A DNA stretch of 64,000 bases from the NCBI GenBank assembly GCA_903632075.3, contig CAHIKZ030003327.1:2195001-2259000 (forward strand). The letters run 5' to 3'. Every line of letters begins with the position of its first letter. Within the stretch, counting starts at the first letter, position 1. The notes below the pieces were generated by a model. That model had not been told where the DNA came from and made no database searches. It worked only from the letters and a program-made list of their open reading frames with translations. The translations under genes were made by a program, and so were the position numbers. Source of the DNA: Acanthosepion pharaonis. Its lineage: Eukaryota > Mollusca > Cephalopoda > Sepiida > Sepiidae. This document shows, in pieces, positions 1-11,244 of this stretch.

Positions 1-399
<399 letters not shown>

Positions 400-400
<1 letters not shown>

Positions 401-1400
401 TTGATTTTTCTTTGTGCATGTATGTTACTATCTGTTTTTCATTATCTATCTCAATATCCTTCTCGCTTTCCTTCATCTTTCTATCTAATTCTCCTCATAT
501 TTCTCCAGCTAGCTTGCTATCTAAACTGATTATCAAAACCGGTCATTTTATTTTATTTTTTTTTTTCATTTTTATTCTAACCTCTCTCGTTATTCAACCC
601 AGGTATGCTTTACTTAATCAGACAATCGAGCATGTATTGTATTCATCGAATGCCCCCTACCAAAACCAGTTCAAGTAAAGGGGCCAAGATGATTTCGCAA
701 CTATAACAGTGATAATAGTTTTCTAGGGTTTGATTCTGTTAATTTGCTTGCAGGGACATGCTTTGCCTTGGGCTGTCTTGAAGAAAAACGTTTCGGGAGT
801 CGCCTGAGGCGATCGTCCGCAGCGACATATACGTGAGGGTAGTAGCAAGGTAACGCGTGTAATGCCCTGGAGGGCCACCCACGAAAATTCCCCTATGACG
901 ACACGGCAGAATTCGTGTACTTGTCGAATTTGTAGTCTGCTTACATCAAGTGCCCCTCATTTATAAAACTTCAAGAGCCGCTAAGAGGAACGAAGTTGAA
1001 ATTGAGCCGAACAAGGAAACTGAAAAGTTGACAAGGATTTTTGAGTCGTAGACGAGGGGAGATGCGTGGGCAACCTACGAATAAAAAAGGCGGTTTTAGA
1101 AATAGGATAAAATAATGCGCCTTATACGAAATAAGAAAGCAGGGGCTAGTTAGAGTTCAAAGTTAGATGACCGAAAACAAAGTTATTCCAATTGCTGCGT
1201 TAGCCTCAGAATAAGAACCTTGTTCAGTCTTAGACAGCCATTAATGTCATACGGCATTGTTAACATTGGACGAGAGCCAAACTCCTTCTTCTTAAATAGC
1301 GCGAAAATATCCTATTATGACTAATTTGATTTGGTATATTTTTCTCTTTTTTCATCTTCTGAATGAGATCATGTAGAAAATATATGCACAAGTCATCTCT
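400..1400. other. Non-repetitive spacer, no gene recognised
   Basis: No coding region, RNA gene or transposon is recognisable. A patch at about 780-900 is richer in G+C and CpG than its surroundings and contains a short hairpin at 800-812 (TCGCC, TGA, GGCGA). Confidence 0.6.
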
Positions 1401-1469
1401 CAAGTCTTCCTGCATTCATTGACAGAATTTCGACCACACTTTCGCTCTTGTACACTCTCAAGACATATA

Positions 1470-1662
1470 CATACATGCATGCATACATACATACATACAT
1501 ATAGATATATGTAAAAGCGCAGACAGTATAATATGTCTTGCTCTTTTAAATACAAATCTATTGGAAATGTACCATTAAATATGTATGCATAGTGACACAC
1601 AAATATCTCTATATCTTTACATGTCTCTCTCACTCTAAATTCACATACGCACGAACACACAG

Positions 1663-1703
<41 letters not shown>

Positions 1704-1795
1704 ACATAGATAGATTATGAACAGGATGAGATAGATAGATAGATAGATGAGATAGATAGATAGATAGATAGATAGATAAAAGGAACAGAGAGAAA

Positions 1796-1857
<62 letters not shown>

Positions 1858-1860
1858 CTA
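1470..1860. repeat. (CATA)n, (GATA)n and (TA)n microsatellites
   Basis: CATA-type repeats lie at about 1475-1500, TA at about 1663-1700, GATA at about 1728-1780 and TA at about 1800-1850. Confidence 0.9.
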
Positions 1861-1975
1861 TCTCTAATTCAATTAGAGATAAAAAAATAAGTAGAAAATA
1901 TGAAGCAAATTCATGTTTGTATGCCTGTCTCTCGCTTCTTGTCTCACACTTCTTCTTCTCTCTCCCTCTCTATCT

Positions 1976-2127
1976 ATATGGCCTGATGTATGCGCCTAGC
2001 ATGAAACAGTCTGTCGCATCTTAGTATTGTTTTCAGTGTTCACTTTTATATTTGCATACCTTTTATCTTTTATATAGATCACTATAGCAATTTATTCCAT
2101 TAATATAGCACACCTAAAAAAGTATAT

Positions 2128-2133
<6 letters not shown>
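1976..2133 (+). repeat. Family F repeat with hammerhead-like 5' end, abutting (TA)n
   Basis: The stretch shares the family F order: hammerhead-like core, a GTTCACTTTTATATTT segment, then a TATAGCA-type segment ending in a TA array at about 2134. The same segments recur near 3.9, 28.5, 29.3, 33.2 and 47.9 kb. Hammerhead part: TGC (1991-1993) pairs with GCA (1999-2001), GAAAC is at 2003-2007, and a 3-bp stem III and GTC follow at 2013-2015. The first core strand reads CTGATGTA instead of CTGANGA, so activity is doubtful. Confidence 0.55.

Positions 2134-2200
<67 letters not shown>
2134..2200. repeat. (TA)n then (GA)n microsatellite
   Basis: About 43 bases of TA are followed by about 22 bases of GA, at the 3' end of the family F repeat. 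Confidence 0.9.
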
Positions 2201-2261
2201 ATTCTATACGTTGATTGAATGATTTTCTTACGTCTTACCAACCTTTTTTTTTATTATTTAA

Positions 2262-2592
2262 AGCTGAAATATATTTTTAGATTTTAAGATTTTTTTAAAG
2301 AACATAATGATTTACTGGTGCAAATCCTTCTAATTAATCCATAGATGGGAGGAGAAAATGATATTTTCATGATATTCGCAAGTAAGTGAATATAACAAAG
2401 GTGACTGCAATTCAAACTCGGGTCTCCGATCTCCAGTTTCGAACCATTCTTCATTACACCCCACCTCTCATCCAAACTTACAGCACCTGGTGTTCCCAAG
2501 CGGTCACCCGTTACATACTAAACATGTTCAATTTTGCTTAACTTCGATGTTTTGACGAGAACTAGTGTTTCAAAGTGATGTGGGCGTAAGGC
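2262..2592 (-). repeat. Full-length chimeric 5S rRNA-tRNA SINE
   Basis: On the minus strand the element starts at 2592 with about 115 bases (2592-2478) that follow 5S rRNA from end to end. Landmarks are GCCTTACGCCC at the start, GTTCTCGTC and GAAGTTAAGC in the middle, and GGGTGACCGC and GGTGCTGTAAG at the end. A tRNA-like part follows at about 2475-2395, with an A-box-like GGGTGTAATGAAGAATGG and a B-box-like GAGTTTGAATTGC. The body has the family motif TATATTCACTTACTTGC. A 5S-plus-tRNA head is known from AmnSINE1-type SINEs. Other copies lie at about 15.5, 45.7, 61.9 and 62.6 kb. Assignment rests on my memory of 5S rRNA. Confidence 0.8.
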
Positions 2593-2599
2593 AACATCT

Positions 2600-3240
2600 G
2601 TAAGTGTTAAATCCATTGAGTATGGAGAAAGTGGAAGAACCTCTCTTTATTTTCTTGTTTTTTTTATCCATTGTTCTACTGAAAATCACAATTTCTCTGT
2701 TTGCTAAAGCAAAACACTTTTGATGTGATGTTTCATTTACCAGATCGATTAAATTGCTGACAATAAACATGTAGTAATAGTCTTTCCATATTCTAACTGT
2801 TCGTAAATGCTTTTCATATTCCATCAGACACAAACCTTCTGTGGATGGAATCCTGATTTTGGTGTTTGAACTGTTTTCTTTATTTTCTGAATACCGCAGC
2901 CTTTATCGCTTTCTGTTGACATACAAAACTCATTTTTCTATACCTGTGTAACAATGCGTTGTAGAAATGAAAGGTTGACATTTCTGGTGAAACGAAAGTA
3001 GAATAGTGTGTCCATTCTCAAGCAAATACTTATGAGGCATACAAATTCACGCTTTGAATTTTTTAAACCCTGAAATATTTAAAATTTCAGCATTCGAACA
3101 TCTTCAGCGTTTTTCTGTCGGTGTATAATTATAGCCTACTCTTCTGTTTATATATGGCCCTCCCCCATTCTAAACATAAATAATTCCAATTGTTCTTAAC
3201 AATTGTCCAATTAAATCCTTAACACAGAATATATTTTTTC
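2600..3240. other. A+T-rich spacer, nothing recognised
   Basis: I see no coding region, RNA or repeat family here. A 60-90 residue open frame on the minus strand near 2570-2833 has no recognisable domain. Confidence 0.5.
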
Positions 3241-3280
3241 CATATGCCATGCATTGGTCTGATTTATATATGAATTTATA

Positions 3281-3282
<2 letters not shown>

Positions 3283-3322
<40 letters not shown>

Positions 3323-3499
3323 TGTTGAGGGGTTCTCCCCTTTTTACACAAATGGACTCACCCAGTATATACATATACTACTGCTACGAGAGACGAGAAC
3401 AACAGAGGGTGAATGTAACGGACAGACAGAACGAACGTAGCCAGCAAGATTCACAGTGAGCGAACACGTGGACTCAGTAAGCGATACTTCAATACCAAA

Positions 3500-3585
<86 letters not shown>

Positions 3586-3711
3586 TACTAACACGTATTC
3601 CTGGAACTACTAACCTGCATTACCAGTTTGTATTATTACGTTAATACATTATTTTCCTATATTCATTCTTGGCGTTTGTTATTTATTGGTACCGGATTTC
3701 ATCCGGAAATA

Positions 3712-3805
<94 letters not shown>
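3283..3805. repeat. (TC)n, (TA)n, (CA)n-(TA)n microsatellite cluster
   Basis: TC lies at about 3288-3315, TA at about 3505-3580, CA at about 3714-3773, and TA immediately after it at about 3774-3805. Confidence 0.95.
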
Positions 3806-3808
<3 letters not shown>

Positions 3809-4035
3809 GAACATTGAAGTCAACACCCAGGAGATAATATGTTTCATGCTAAACAATACCGTCAAGCTATCGATGGTCTGACGATTGTGTTTAGCATGAA
3901 ACAGACTGTCACCTCTGAGTGTTGACAACAATGTCCACTTTTATATTTACATACGCTCTATCCCTGAGATTGAGCGCTTTAACTCATAAATATAACATAC
4001 CTTAAAACTATATGTTACCATACAGACATGCATAC
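3806..4035. repeat. Family F fold-back (head-to-head inverted copies)
   Basis: The sequence after the TA array (3807-3865) returns in reverse complement at about 3885-3945, with a short centre near GCTATCGATGG. Each arm holds one family F copy and a hammerhead-like core: the right arm has the good core (3875-3913) and the left arm a degenerate one read on the minus strand. The right side continues into the family F tail (ACTTTTATATTTACATACG, then the GAGCGCTTTAACTCAT segment) and ends next to a (TG)n array at about 4040. The transcript of either strand would form a long hairpin. Confidence 0.7.
3875..3913 (+). ncRNA. Hammerhead ribozyme candidate, type I
   Basis: All conserved core elements are visible. 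CTGACGA lies at 3878-3884. Stem II is TGT (3886-3888) with GCA (3894-3896), including one G-U pair and flanked by an apposed T-T. GAAA is at 3898-3901. Stem III is ACA (3901-3903) with TGT (3907-3909) across a GAC loop, and the cleavage triplet is GTC, ending at 3910. Stem I is short: GGT (3875-3877) with ACC (3911-3913). The type I, short-stem-III layout matches hammerheads known from Penelope-like elements and retrozymes. Activity is inferred only. Confidence 0.5.
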
Positions 4036-4073
<38 letters not shown>

Positions 4074-4150
4074 TAAGGAAGATAGTTTTAAAGTATGCTA
4101 TATTTATGAGTTAAAGTGTTCAATATCAGAGATAGGTGGAAATTGTCGTC
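4036..4150 (-). repeat. (TG)n array and family F tail fragment
   Basis: About 33 bases of TG are followed at 4072-4150 by the family F tail in reverse orientation (AAAGTATGCTATATTTATGA, then a CAATATCAGAGATAGG segment). The hammerhead end is missing. Confidence 0.6.
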
Positions 4151-4224
4151 CCTTTATCGAATACTTACTTTCTCTCTGTCTTTCTGTCTGTGTGTCACTA
4201 TCTATCGATGTGTGTATATATATA

Positions 4225-4334
4225 TAACACGACTCTGCATGTGTATGCATGTGAATGTTGAGTGATGGCCTGAAAATTACGTTTAAGCATGAAACAGACT
4301 GTTGCACCTAGGAGGTGAACTCGGTGGATATTGA

Positions 4335-4430
<96 letters not shown>
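4225..4430 (+). repeat. Family F fragment with decayed hammerhead, then (CA)n-(TA)n
   Basis: CTGAAAA (4270-4276), GAAAC (4291-4295) and a GTT triplet keep the hammerhead layout. The essential G8 is A, so it is probably inactive. The fragment runs into CA (about 4338-4385) and TA (about 4386-4428) arrays. Confidence 0.55.
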
Positions 4431-4459
4431 TGTGCGTGTGTATGTGTGTGTATGTATGT

Positions 4460-4914
4460 ACATATATGCACATTTCATTGAATACGATAGACAAGATGCT
4501 TTTTTATACAATTTCTCATGCGATCTAATAGTTTTTGTCCAAATGTTCTTTTTATCCGAGCGCTTTCGGCTATACATTTAGCCATTTTCAAGGATTAAAT
4601 ATTTTAACGGTTAAATAAGAAATATTTTGTTGTATGTATGTTTTATAAAATGTTTTTATTTTTCAGAACACGGTCAAGATATTGTGTCCATGTTCAAAGT
4701 TAATATTATTAAGTTTTTTTTTTGTTTTGTTTTTATTAATAAGGCTTCCATTACTTTTAGACGTTTTTGCGCTCGGATAAAAAGAACATGTGGACAGATT
4801 TTATATAATTTATCATCCGAAAATAAAAAAAAAATTATTAGATCGCATGAGAAAATGTATAAAAAACTAAATAAAAGCACCTTGTTTGTCGTATTCAATG
4901 AAATGTGCATGAAA
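4460..4914. repeat. Family G inverted pair
   Basis: A family G copy on the minus strand runs from 4700 to 4460. It has an imperfect dyad GAACATGG...GACCGTGTTC, the hairpin TGGCT-loop-AGCC followed by GAAAGCGCTCGG, and the end TTCAATGAAATG. The last part recurs in reverse complement at 4768-4914, including GCGCTCGGATAAAAAGAACA, TTAGATCGCATGAGAAA and TTCAATGAAATGTGCATG. The result is a fold-back with arms of about 110-145 bases and a loop of about 195. Family G also occurs near 46.3, 48.5, 49.5, 62.2 and 63.7 kb. Confidence 0.75.
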
Positions 4915-5798
4915 TAAGGATTGCTGCCTAAATACACAAATGTATATATGTGAAATTTAAGATTAGGAAAAATCCACGTGCAACATTTTGTCTTCTTTTT
5001 TATATTTCATATATATATATATGCCAAATTCACTATAATTGAGAGAATAGAAAAGTTCAGAGCAGATAACATTAGAAAGATTTTAGAGTCCCATGTGGAT
5101 ACAACGTCTAAAAACAAAATATCCAGCCGGGCTAAACTATAAATTTAACAATATATAGATAGTACCAATATATAACTCAACAAATCAAAACCTACCCACA
5201 TTTCCACCCACACAAGACAGGCATGCTTACGGAGGTGTGGAGGCCTCACACTTATACACTCACTCACACGAATATACACACTTACACACATCATACTCAC
5301 TCACTCCCTAATGAGCCAAATGATAACACACACCCACAGCAATACACACGCTTACACATATCATACTCACTCACTCCCTAAGAACCAAATAACACACACA
5401 CAAACACTAAACAGAGACACATCCCCTCATCAGGTCCAATAAAACTGTCAAACTGACCAGAGAATTCAGAGCAACATGGATCTATCCAGCTCTTATCTCA
5501 AATAACAACTTAAAAGTGACTGTTTGACCAACACAAGGAATGTTAAAAGATTCATGTTAAAAAGATAAAAAATTAAAAAAAAACAAATGAAAACTACAGT
5601 CAATAGTTCATTTTCTCCAGCAAGACATTCATTTCTGTAGTTTACTGCTACCAGCAAACAGAAATATTTCTCCTCCCGATGATGGCCATTTTGGTCGAAA
5701 CTAGTCGAGGAATCTAAATGGAATAATAATAAAAAAAACGAAAGAATATTAATCTACAACCCAGTGTGTCTAAAGATTTTAATTTTTATTTTTTATTG

Positions 5799-5800
<2 letters not shown>
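4915..5800. repeat. Spacer with a degenerate ~71-bp direct duplication
   Basis: The segment around 5282-5335 (TTACACACATCATACTCACT, then CACTCCCTAA) is repeated about 71 bases downstream near 5353-5400. The rest is unrecognised apart from the hammerhead-like motif at 5671-5711. Confidence 0.6.
5671..5711 (+). ncRNA. Hammerhead-like motif with intact stem I
   Basis: Stem I is TCCTC (5671-5675) with GAGGA (5707-5711). The core is CCGATGA (5676-5682), against the consensus CTGANGA. Stem II GGCCA with TGGTC (5684-5696) has a TTT loop and one G-U pair. GAAAC is at 5697-5701 and the triplet GTC at 5704-5706. Defects are C for U4 and one unpaired T at 5683. It is probably a decayed ribozyme from a different family than the 25.9-kb one. 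Confidence 0.3.
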
Positions 5801-5803
<3 letters not shown>

Positions 5804-5863
<60 letters not shown>

Positions 5864-6042
5864 GCTATTAAGACACGTAAATTTCAAAAATAAGTTATTC
5901 TAAAAAAATTTCGTTTGAAGATGGAACAGAGCTTACTTTAATTCAATTTAATTCAAACAATTATATTGAAATTTTCGGCTGTTGTTTTGAAACATGAGAA
6001 TTCTTATGTAGCGTGTTGCAATCATATTTTTAAATAAATAAT

Positions 6043-6092
<50 letters not shown>
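5804..6092. repeat. (TA)n and (TA)n-(TG)n microsatellites
   Basis: TA lies at about 5804-5860. TA at 6043-6060 passes directly into TG at 6061-6092. Confidence 0.95.
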
Positions 6093-6093
<1 letters not shown>

Positions 6094-6957
6094 TGCATGC
6101 TAAATTTTCCTTTCTTACTGAAAATTAACAGCTTTCTTCTGCGTATTCGTTTTCTAGTTTCCAAAAATAGAAAAGGCTAGGAACTTTTCCCCATATTGAA
6201 TTCAAATGTGCCTCAGTTCTCTCACATGATGATTGTGAATGTTTCTGTTTTGCAATTCTCCTTCCTTTCCAATGCACCTAATTCAATGATGAATATTAAT
6301 CAAGTCTGCAGAGATATTTATCAAATTCCGTCCTTATCATACATCCTCCGACATATATATAAAGTATAAAGTGTAACAGATATTTGAGTACATATTTAAC
6401 ATAGCTTAAACGGAAGATTCCCTAACGTAATGTTACGCGGCATGCTGCAAATTAGAATATATCAACTGCTCTTCCGGTCTATCGAAAACATTAACTTTAA
6501 AAAAAGCAAATAAAAATCAGACTTTGTTACAGTAAATGCCATGATAGGTATATTGGGCTTCATATGTTTTTGAACAAGTGACATTTTGCTGTTCAGCAGC
6601 TCGATCTAAAAAATAGCGATCTCGACTAATCAAAATGGCAACACATATTTTGACACACTTTCAAAATATAAAACCTGGAAATAGAAATATGAAGAATGAA
6701 GGATTTATATATGACTATTATTTCAGTAATAATAGGAGTACTGGGAATAATTAAAATAATATTAATATAATCCCTGGAAATATATATATATATATATATG
6801 AGATACAAAAGATTACAGTTAAGGACAGCGTCCATATATTAGAAAGATTCTCATTGTAATATACTCAACAGCTTTCTCGGAAAATATTTGTTTACCTCAT
6901 ATCTCGGGTAAAAATTTGAAAAGGATTGTATCAAAAAACATATTACAAAAACGAAGT

Positions 6958-6958
<1 letters not shown>
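6093..6958. other. A+T-rich spacer, nothing recognised
   Basis: No coding region or repeat family is recognised. There is a short TA run at about 6779-6799. Confidence 0.5.
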
Positions 6959-6998
<40 letters not shown>

Positions 6999-7410
6999 AC
7001 ACCACCTAGACCAGGTTACAGAAAAAGGACCTGTAACAATTTTATGGGACTACACAATACACAGAGACAGGACAATTGAATCCAGACATAGTTATTAGAG
7101 ACCACAAACAAACAAAAAAATGTCTCCTTATTGATATGGCAGTCCCTGCAGGCTGTAATGTATCTTTGAAAACCTTCAAAAAGCTATCAAAATACAAGGA
7201 CCTTGAAATCGAAATCTCAAAACTGTGGCACATGGGAACATCAACAATCCTCGTTGTAGTTGGAGCCCTAGGATTGGTTGGAAAAGATTCCAGTATACTC
7301 ATTGAAGGGATTCCTGGAATCCCATGCCTTAAAGTAATACAAAAAAAATGTTCTCACGAGTACAGCCCACACCTTACGAAGGGCTTTATCTATGTAAAAT
7401 ATGTATGTTG

Positions 7411-7443
<33 letters not shown>
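6959..7443 (+). mobile_element. 5'-truncated R4/Dong-like non-LTR retrotransposon tail between (TAA)n arrays
   Basis: An AAT/TAA array (about 6959-6996) is followed by the last ~130 codons of a retrotransposon ORF. It ends at TAA 7395-7397, about 13 bases before a second (TAA)n array (7411-7443). Visible motifs are ILWDYTIH, then NPDIVIRD...CLLIDMAVP (a PD...D pattern like a restriction-like endonuclease), then YKDLEIEISKLW, VVVGALG and a frameshifted C-terminus ALSM. Two frameshifts are visible, near 7078 and in the A-run near 7343-7350. Elements of the R4/Dong group carry such an endonuclease and insert into TAA repeats; the flanking arrays here match. A second copy lies at 14.5 kb. Family placement is inference. 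Confidence 0.7.
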
Positions 7444-8830
7444 CGAAAACAACTTGATCACGATCTTGTGTTTTAATATCTAAACAAACCCCGTACTTCA
7501 AGTTACCAAACCACATATCATCGTCGTAAAAAGAAGAGGCCTGCTCTTTCCTGGTGGCCATAGTGTCATGCTCAAAGAAATTGAAAAATGGAAAAACTGA
7601 AGTTTCCAACATGTGGGACGTTCAAGCTACTATTGTACAAGTTATCGCTAGGGTGTTGGTGTTTATATCACCAAACATAAAGTCCTACATTGAAATAACC
7701 GGTATTTTATCGCTGCCTTTTTTGGCATTGCAAGTAAGCTACGAAAGTTGCTATCTGTCTGGGTGGTGTGATTTGATGGAGAACAATTTCTTTCTTTCAT
7801 AGCCTATAGAAAAATCATTACATTGATATAAAACCAATTATAAAATTACTCCAGCAAAATAATCTTTGATATTGTTTAACAATAATTAATTCATCGTATA
7901 TTTAGTCCCATTTAAAAAACAAAACATTACAAATTTAGAGCAATAAACGAAAAATAATATTTTCCATATTTTCTTATTTATCAAGCAGTTTCTCCGATAT
8001 TTTGTGAATTACTTTTTCTTATTCCTTGTCAAAACAGTACGAAAGATTTATCACGTATTATCTCCCCTTAGTATTGCTTCTTTCGCCATTTAGCATTCAT
8101 GTGATGATAGATGTGGACAGCTGATATCAACACTTTTGAAATACGCGATGCCAACCTTCCACTGTTTTATTTATTCGAGGTAACCCAACCACAGTTCTAT
8201 CTGCGACATTCAACATCTTAATATGAAACTAAGGACGTCATAGCCTCTTCTATTTCAAAATAAATAACGTAAAATTTATTTTCGACAAAACACCCGTTCG
8301 CTAAAATCATTGAAATATACTTTCGTCAAAAAGGTTAATGGCAAAATTAAAACATCGATCAGCTAATTAATAATTTCAAAAATCAAAACAAAAGAAAACA
8401 AAAGCAGTGAAAAAACCTGTCGATAAAGCTTCATTTCCATGAATGTTTTCCGACGAAATTTTCATTCGATAAAATATCCTTCGACAAATGTCCATCAGCG
8501 AAAAGTCCAGTCATGGCTCATTTCGTATTTGTAACCTTGAAAAAAAACACTTTGCTCTATGCGATCGCTAGGCTTTTTTTCCCCCGGGGTCTCGTTACTG
8601 TTATGCCAAGACGGGTGATGGAGAAAAAACCTGGATATTGTCATCACTACTGATACGATATATCTCAGTACTGCATCCTTTATATCAATAAATACTCACG
8701 TTCAAATAAAATGCCTTTCCCTAGAAAAGCCACACAGTAACCAGTCTGTCACCCCGACATTCTCCCAGAGTAAAAAAAATTACCTTTGTAGTGAGTACCT
8801 ACTCCCTTCAAATTCAGAAGACTAAGGAAA
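7444..8830. other. Spacer with TTCGACAAA-like degenerate repeats
   Basis: Nothing coding is recognised. Around 8280-8510, phrases such as TTCGACAAA, TTCGCTAAAA, TTCGATAAAA and CAGCGAAAAG recur irregularly, suggesting an old short tandem repeat. Confidence 0.4.
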
Positions 8831-8835
8831 ATGAC

Positions 8836-9060
8836 GGAAAGAAATTCGTGAGCCTATGCGAAATGTTTTTTGAACAACATCGCCTTCACAGAAATTGATC
8901 GGTGAGCTGAAAAGGAGGAGGAAATAAATTTGTGAGCCTATGTGAAATTGTTTTGGACCAATGAAAACCCTGACTTCGTAGAAATTAGCCGTTGAACCAA
9001 GAAGAAGAAATAAATAAACTATCGAGCGTATACGAAATTCGTTTTGATATAAAATTAGGA
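8836..9060. repeat. Degenerate ~84-91-bp tandem repeat, about 2.6 copies
   Basis: GTGAGCCTATGCGAAAT near 8848, GTGAGCCTATGTGAAAT near 8932 and CGAGCGTATACGAAAT near 9023 begin successive units. Each is followed by a GTTTT(GG/GA) segment and, in the first two, by an AGAAATT(GA/AG)-CGG/CCG segment. Confidence 0.6.
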
Positions 9061-9930
9061 GAAAATTAAATTAATAAGTGAATGGAGTCTGAAATCATGT
9101 GAAAGGTTTTGTTTCTGTTCATCGCGTTCAGCGTTGAAGTTTTCGGCAGTGTAAAATTACTCGCCAATTATATTATCGGTTTTTAATCAAGCACACGCAT
9201 TTCAAAGAATTTTCTCTCACCAATCCAAAAAAGTTAAGTATTTCAAAATATTTATTTCCGTTCACCTTTGTATATATGTAATCGTATATCCCTTCTGTGA
9301 ACAATGAACTCCCTTTCCTCTGTTTTAAACTTTTTGAATATTATTTTGTGTCAGATCATTTAATCTGTTGTATCAACATTAACTCTTCTTGACAATTCGT
9401 TAAAACTACAGACTTTAAAAACTTCTGATTTGTTTTACCTGAAACGAGCTACTATCACAACTTCAAACGTGTCATTTCGTAAATAAATGTATCTTGTTTT
9501 GTGTAAATTATGCATCCTTGTCATCTTACATTAGCTTTCTTGGTGTGAGAAAATCAACTGTTCATTTTAACCCCGAAGCTCCACCACACTATACGTTCCC
9601 CTGCTTCACCTCTCGCAAGGATATAAGCTTTTATTTTTATATTATTAGTTCTTTTACTACCAAATACTTACGTTCAAATCACACTGAAACCACCGGTTTT
9701 CATTCGAATAAGTTAAGCATCGTCAAGTCCTGTCTGTATTTAAATGGGGAATATCGGGTACTGTAATCATCTTACAACGTGAAATATATTTCGGCTTAAA
9801 TAATTACACAGGGTTGATAACCCATAAAAAACCGTAAAAAAATCACTTATTTTTTTTTTACCAATAATCACTTATAATGACCCCTGCAACTTAAAGGTTT
9901 TTTTTTTTCTATATTCATGCTGGCACTTCG
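9061..9930. other. A+T-rich spacer, nothing recognised
   Basis: There is an unrecognised 90-residue open frame at 9494-9766 (plus) with no domain I can name. I treat it as chance. Confidence 0.45.
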
Positions 9931-9934
9931 ATTT

Positions 9935-10235
9935 CTTTTTTGTGCCGTATCCCTTTAGGACTTAGGCGCCCATGGTCTTCTACACTTTCCTGTCCCTTGT
10001 GGATCTTAATTAGTTTTGCTTTTTTGGTATTTCTTCAAACCCTGTTCTAACAGCCATTTATCTCAAGTCCAACGATTCTTTCCCTCAATCTGTCCTGTGA
10101 GTATCAGATTTTCCAAGCCCTCCTTCCTCATTACATAATCCCGGAAATTTTAACTGCATTTTCCTGATGTTAAGCATAAGTTTCCTTTTGGCTTTCATTT
10201 TCGCTAAAACCCTGTCATTGCTCATATATAATGAG
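9935..10235 (-). mobile_element. RTE-like non-LTR retrotransposon, ORF2 C-terminal remnant
   Basis: Read on the minus strand, broken frames give pieces such as YVMRKEGLENLILTGQIEGK and, near the lower end, VLKGYGT. These match the recurrent C-terminal block of RTE-like endonuclease-reverse transcriptase proteins (GHIMRKEGLE..LTGHIEG ... RDRKLWR.MI..VLEGHGT). Multiple frameshifts and stops show it is dead. Related remnants are at 38.4, 39.6, 40.9 and 57.1 kb. Family assignment comes from memory of the motif. Confidence 0.6.
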
Positions 10236-10634
10236 TTAAAAAAGTTACTAGAGATAAAAATCTATTTTAAGAGCCTCCAGATAAGTACTGGCAATAAGTT
10301 TTATGACTCCTCCCCCACAACCTTTTAGACATTTCTCGATTTATTAGAGACGGAAGAGTAATCAGTAACTGGTACCACTGTAAGCGTCATTATTTGTTTC
10401 ACTGTTACTTGTACAGGAGGGGCACATTGTTAAACAAGCCGCCCTTCCATAGAAATATTATAAATTGCCCAGCTGGACACACCCAAAAAATATCTTAGAT
10501 TAGGGAGTCTAACAACCTATTTTTGATTCATTCAATTGTTTCTGTTTTGTATTTTTTGTTTTGTTTTTTTCCGATTAGTAAAAGATCATATGTTGTACTC
10601 CTCAATGCTTTTATACGTTATTACTTCAAAGAAG

Positions 10635-11090
10635 AATCTGCAAGACTATTGGTCCTCACCTGGCATCTCGCCTTCAGTCACTTTATCACCGCCGTAACAG
10701 AACTTTCCTTTCTATAAAAACTTCCATGTTAATTGCCCTGATGAACTTCCCTTTTTGATACGAGATGAAATTAATCGCAGTACTAGATTAGCGGCAAGGT
10801 CTGATCATTTTACAGTTGAAATGGCGAGATTTAATCGTAAATTCTATACTAAGAGTTTCTTTTATCGCACTCGTATGTGAAATTAACTTTCGGATTCTTG
10901 TTTACAAGTTAATTTTAATCTTCAAATGCAATGTCAATCGGTATCTACTCAATTTTTAATTCCTGTTTTCTTTTTATTGTTCTCGCTCCTTAATGTTTTT
11001 TTTCTTCTTATAACCTCTAACATGCAGTAATATCTTACGTCTTAGTAGCTTTAATGATTTGCTTGTGATGAAATGCTCAAAAAAATTATC
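10635..11090 (+). mobile_element. Non-LTR retrotransposon 3' remnant (family X)
   Basis: Broken frames on the plus strand give GPHLASRLQSL, then CPDELP, STRLAARSDHFTVE, and in another frame IFKCNVNRYLLN. This order is the standard C-terminal block after the RT domain in a common non-LTR family, and the same block appears at 12.9-13.4 (minus), 23.0 (plus) and 39.9-40.2 kb (minus). A 3' part with GATGAAATGCTCAAAAAAA near 11070 corresponds to the 3' end of the 12.9-kb copy. Several stops and frameshifts are visible. Confidence 0.65.
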
Positions 11091-11159
11091 GAAACTTTTG
11101 TTTTTCCCTCCCATTTAATTTCTCATAATATTATTGTATTATTTCATTCGTTTCTCTCT

Positions 11160-11162
<3 letters not shown>

Positions 11163-11225
<63 letters not shown>

Positions 11226-11244
11226 GCGTGCGCGTGCGCGTGCG
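11163..11244. repeat. (TA)n-(TG)n microsatellite
   Basis: TA at about 11163-11209 is followed by TG/CG-type repeat up to 11244, directly against the long hairpin. Confidence 0.95.

Noticed and set aside
3714..4430. Alternating CA/TA blocks as a CRISPR-like array
   Set aside because: Simple dinucleotide arrays with family F repeats between; eukaryotic context, no direct repeat-spacer structure.
3249..4581. Many overlapping 60-98 residue frames on both strands
   Set aside because: They are Thr-His, Cys-Val and Tyr-Ile runs from CA/TG/TA arrays or lie within families F and G.
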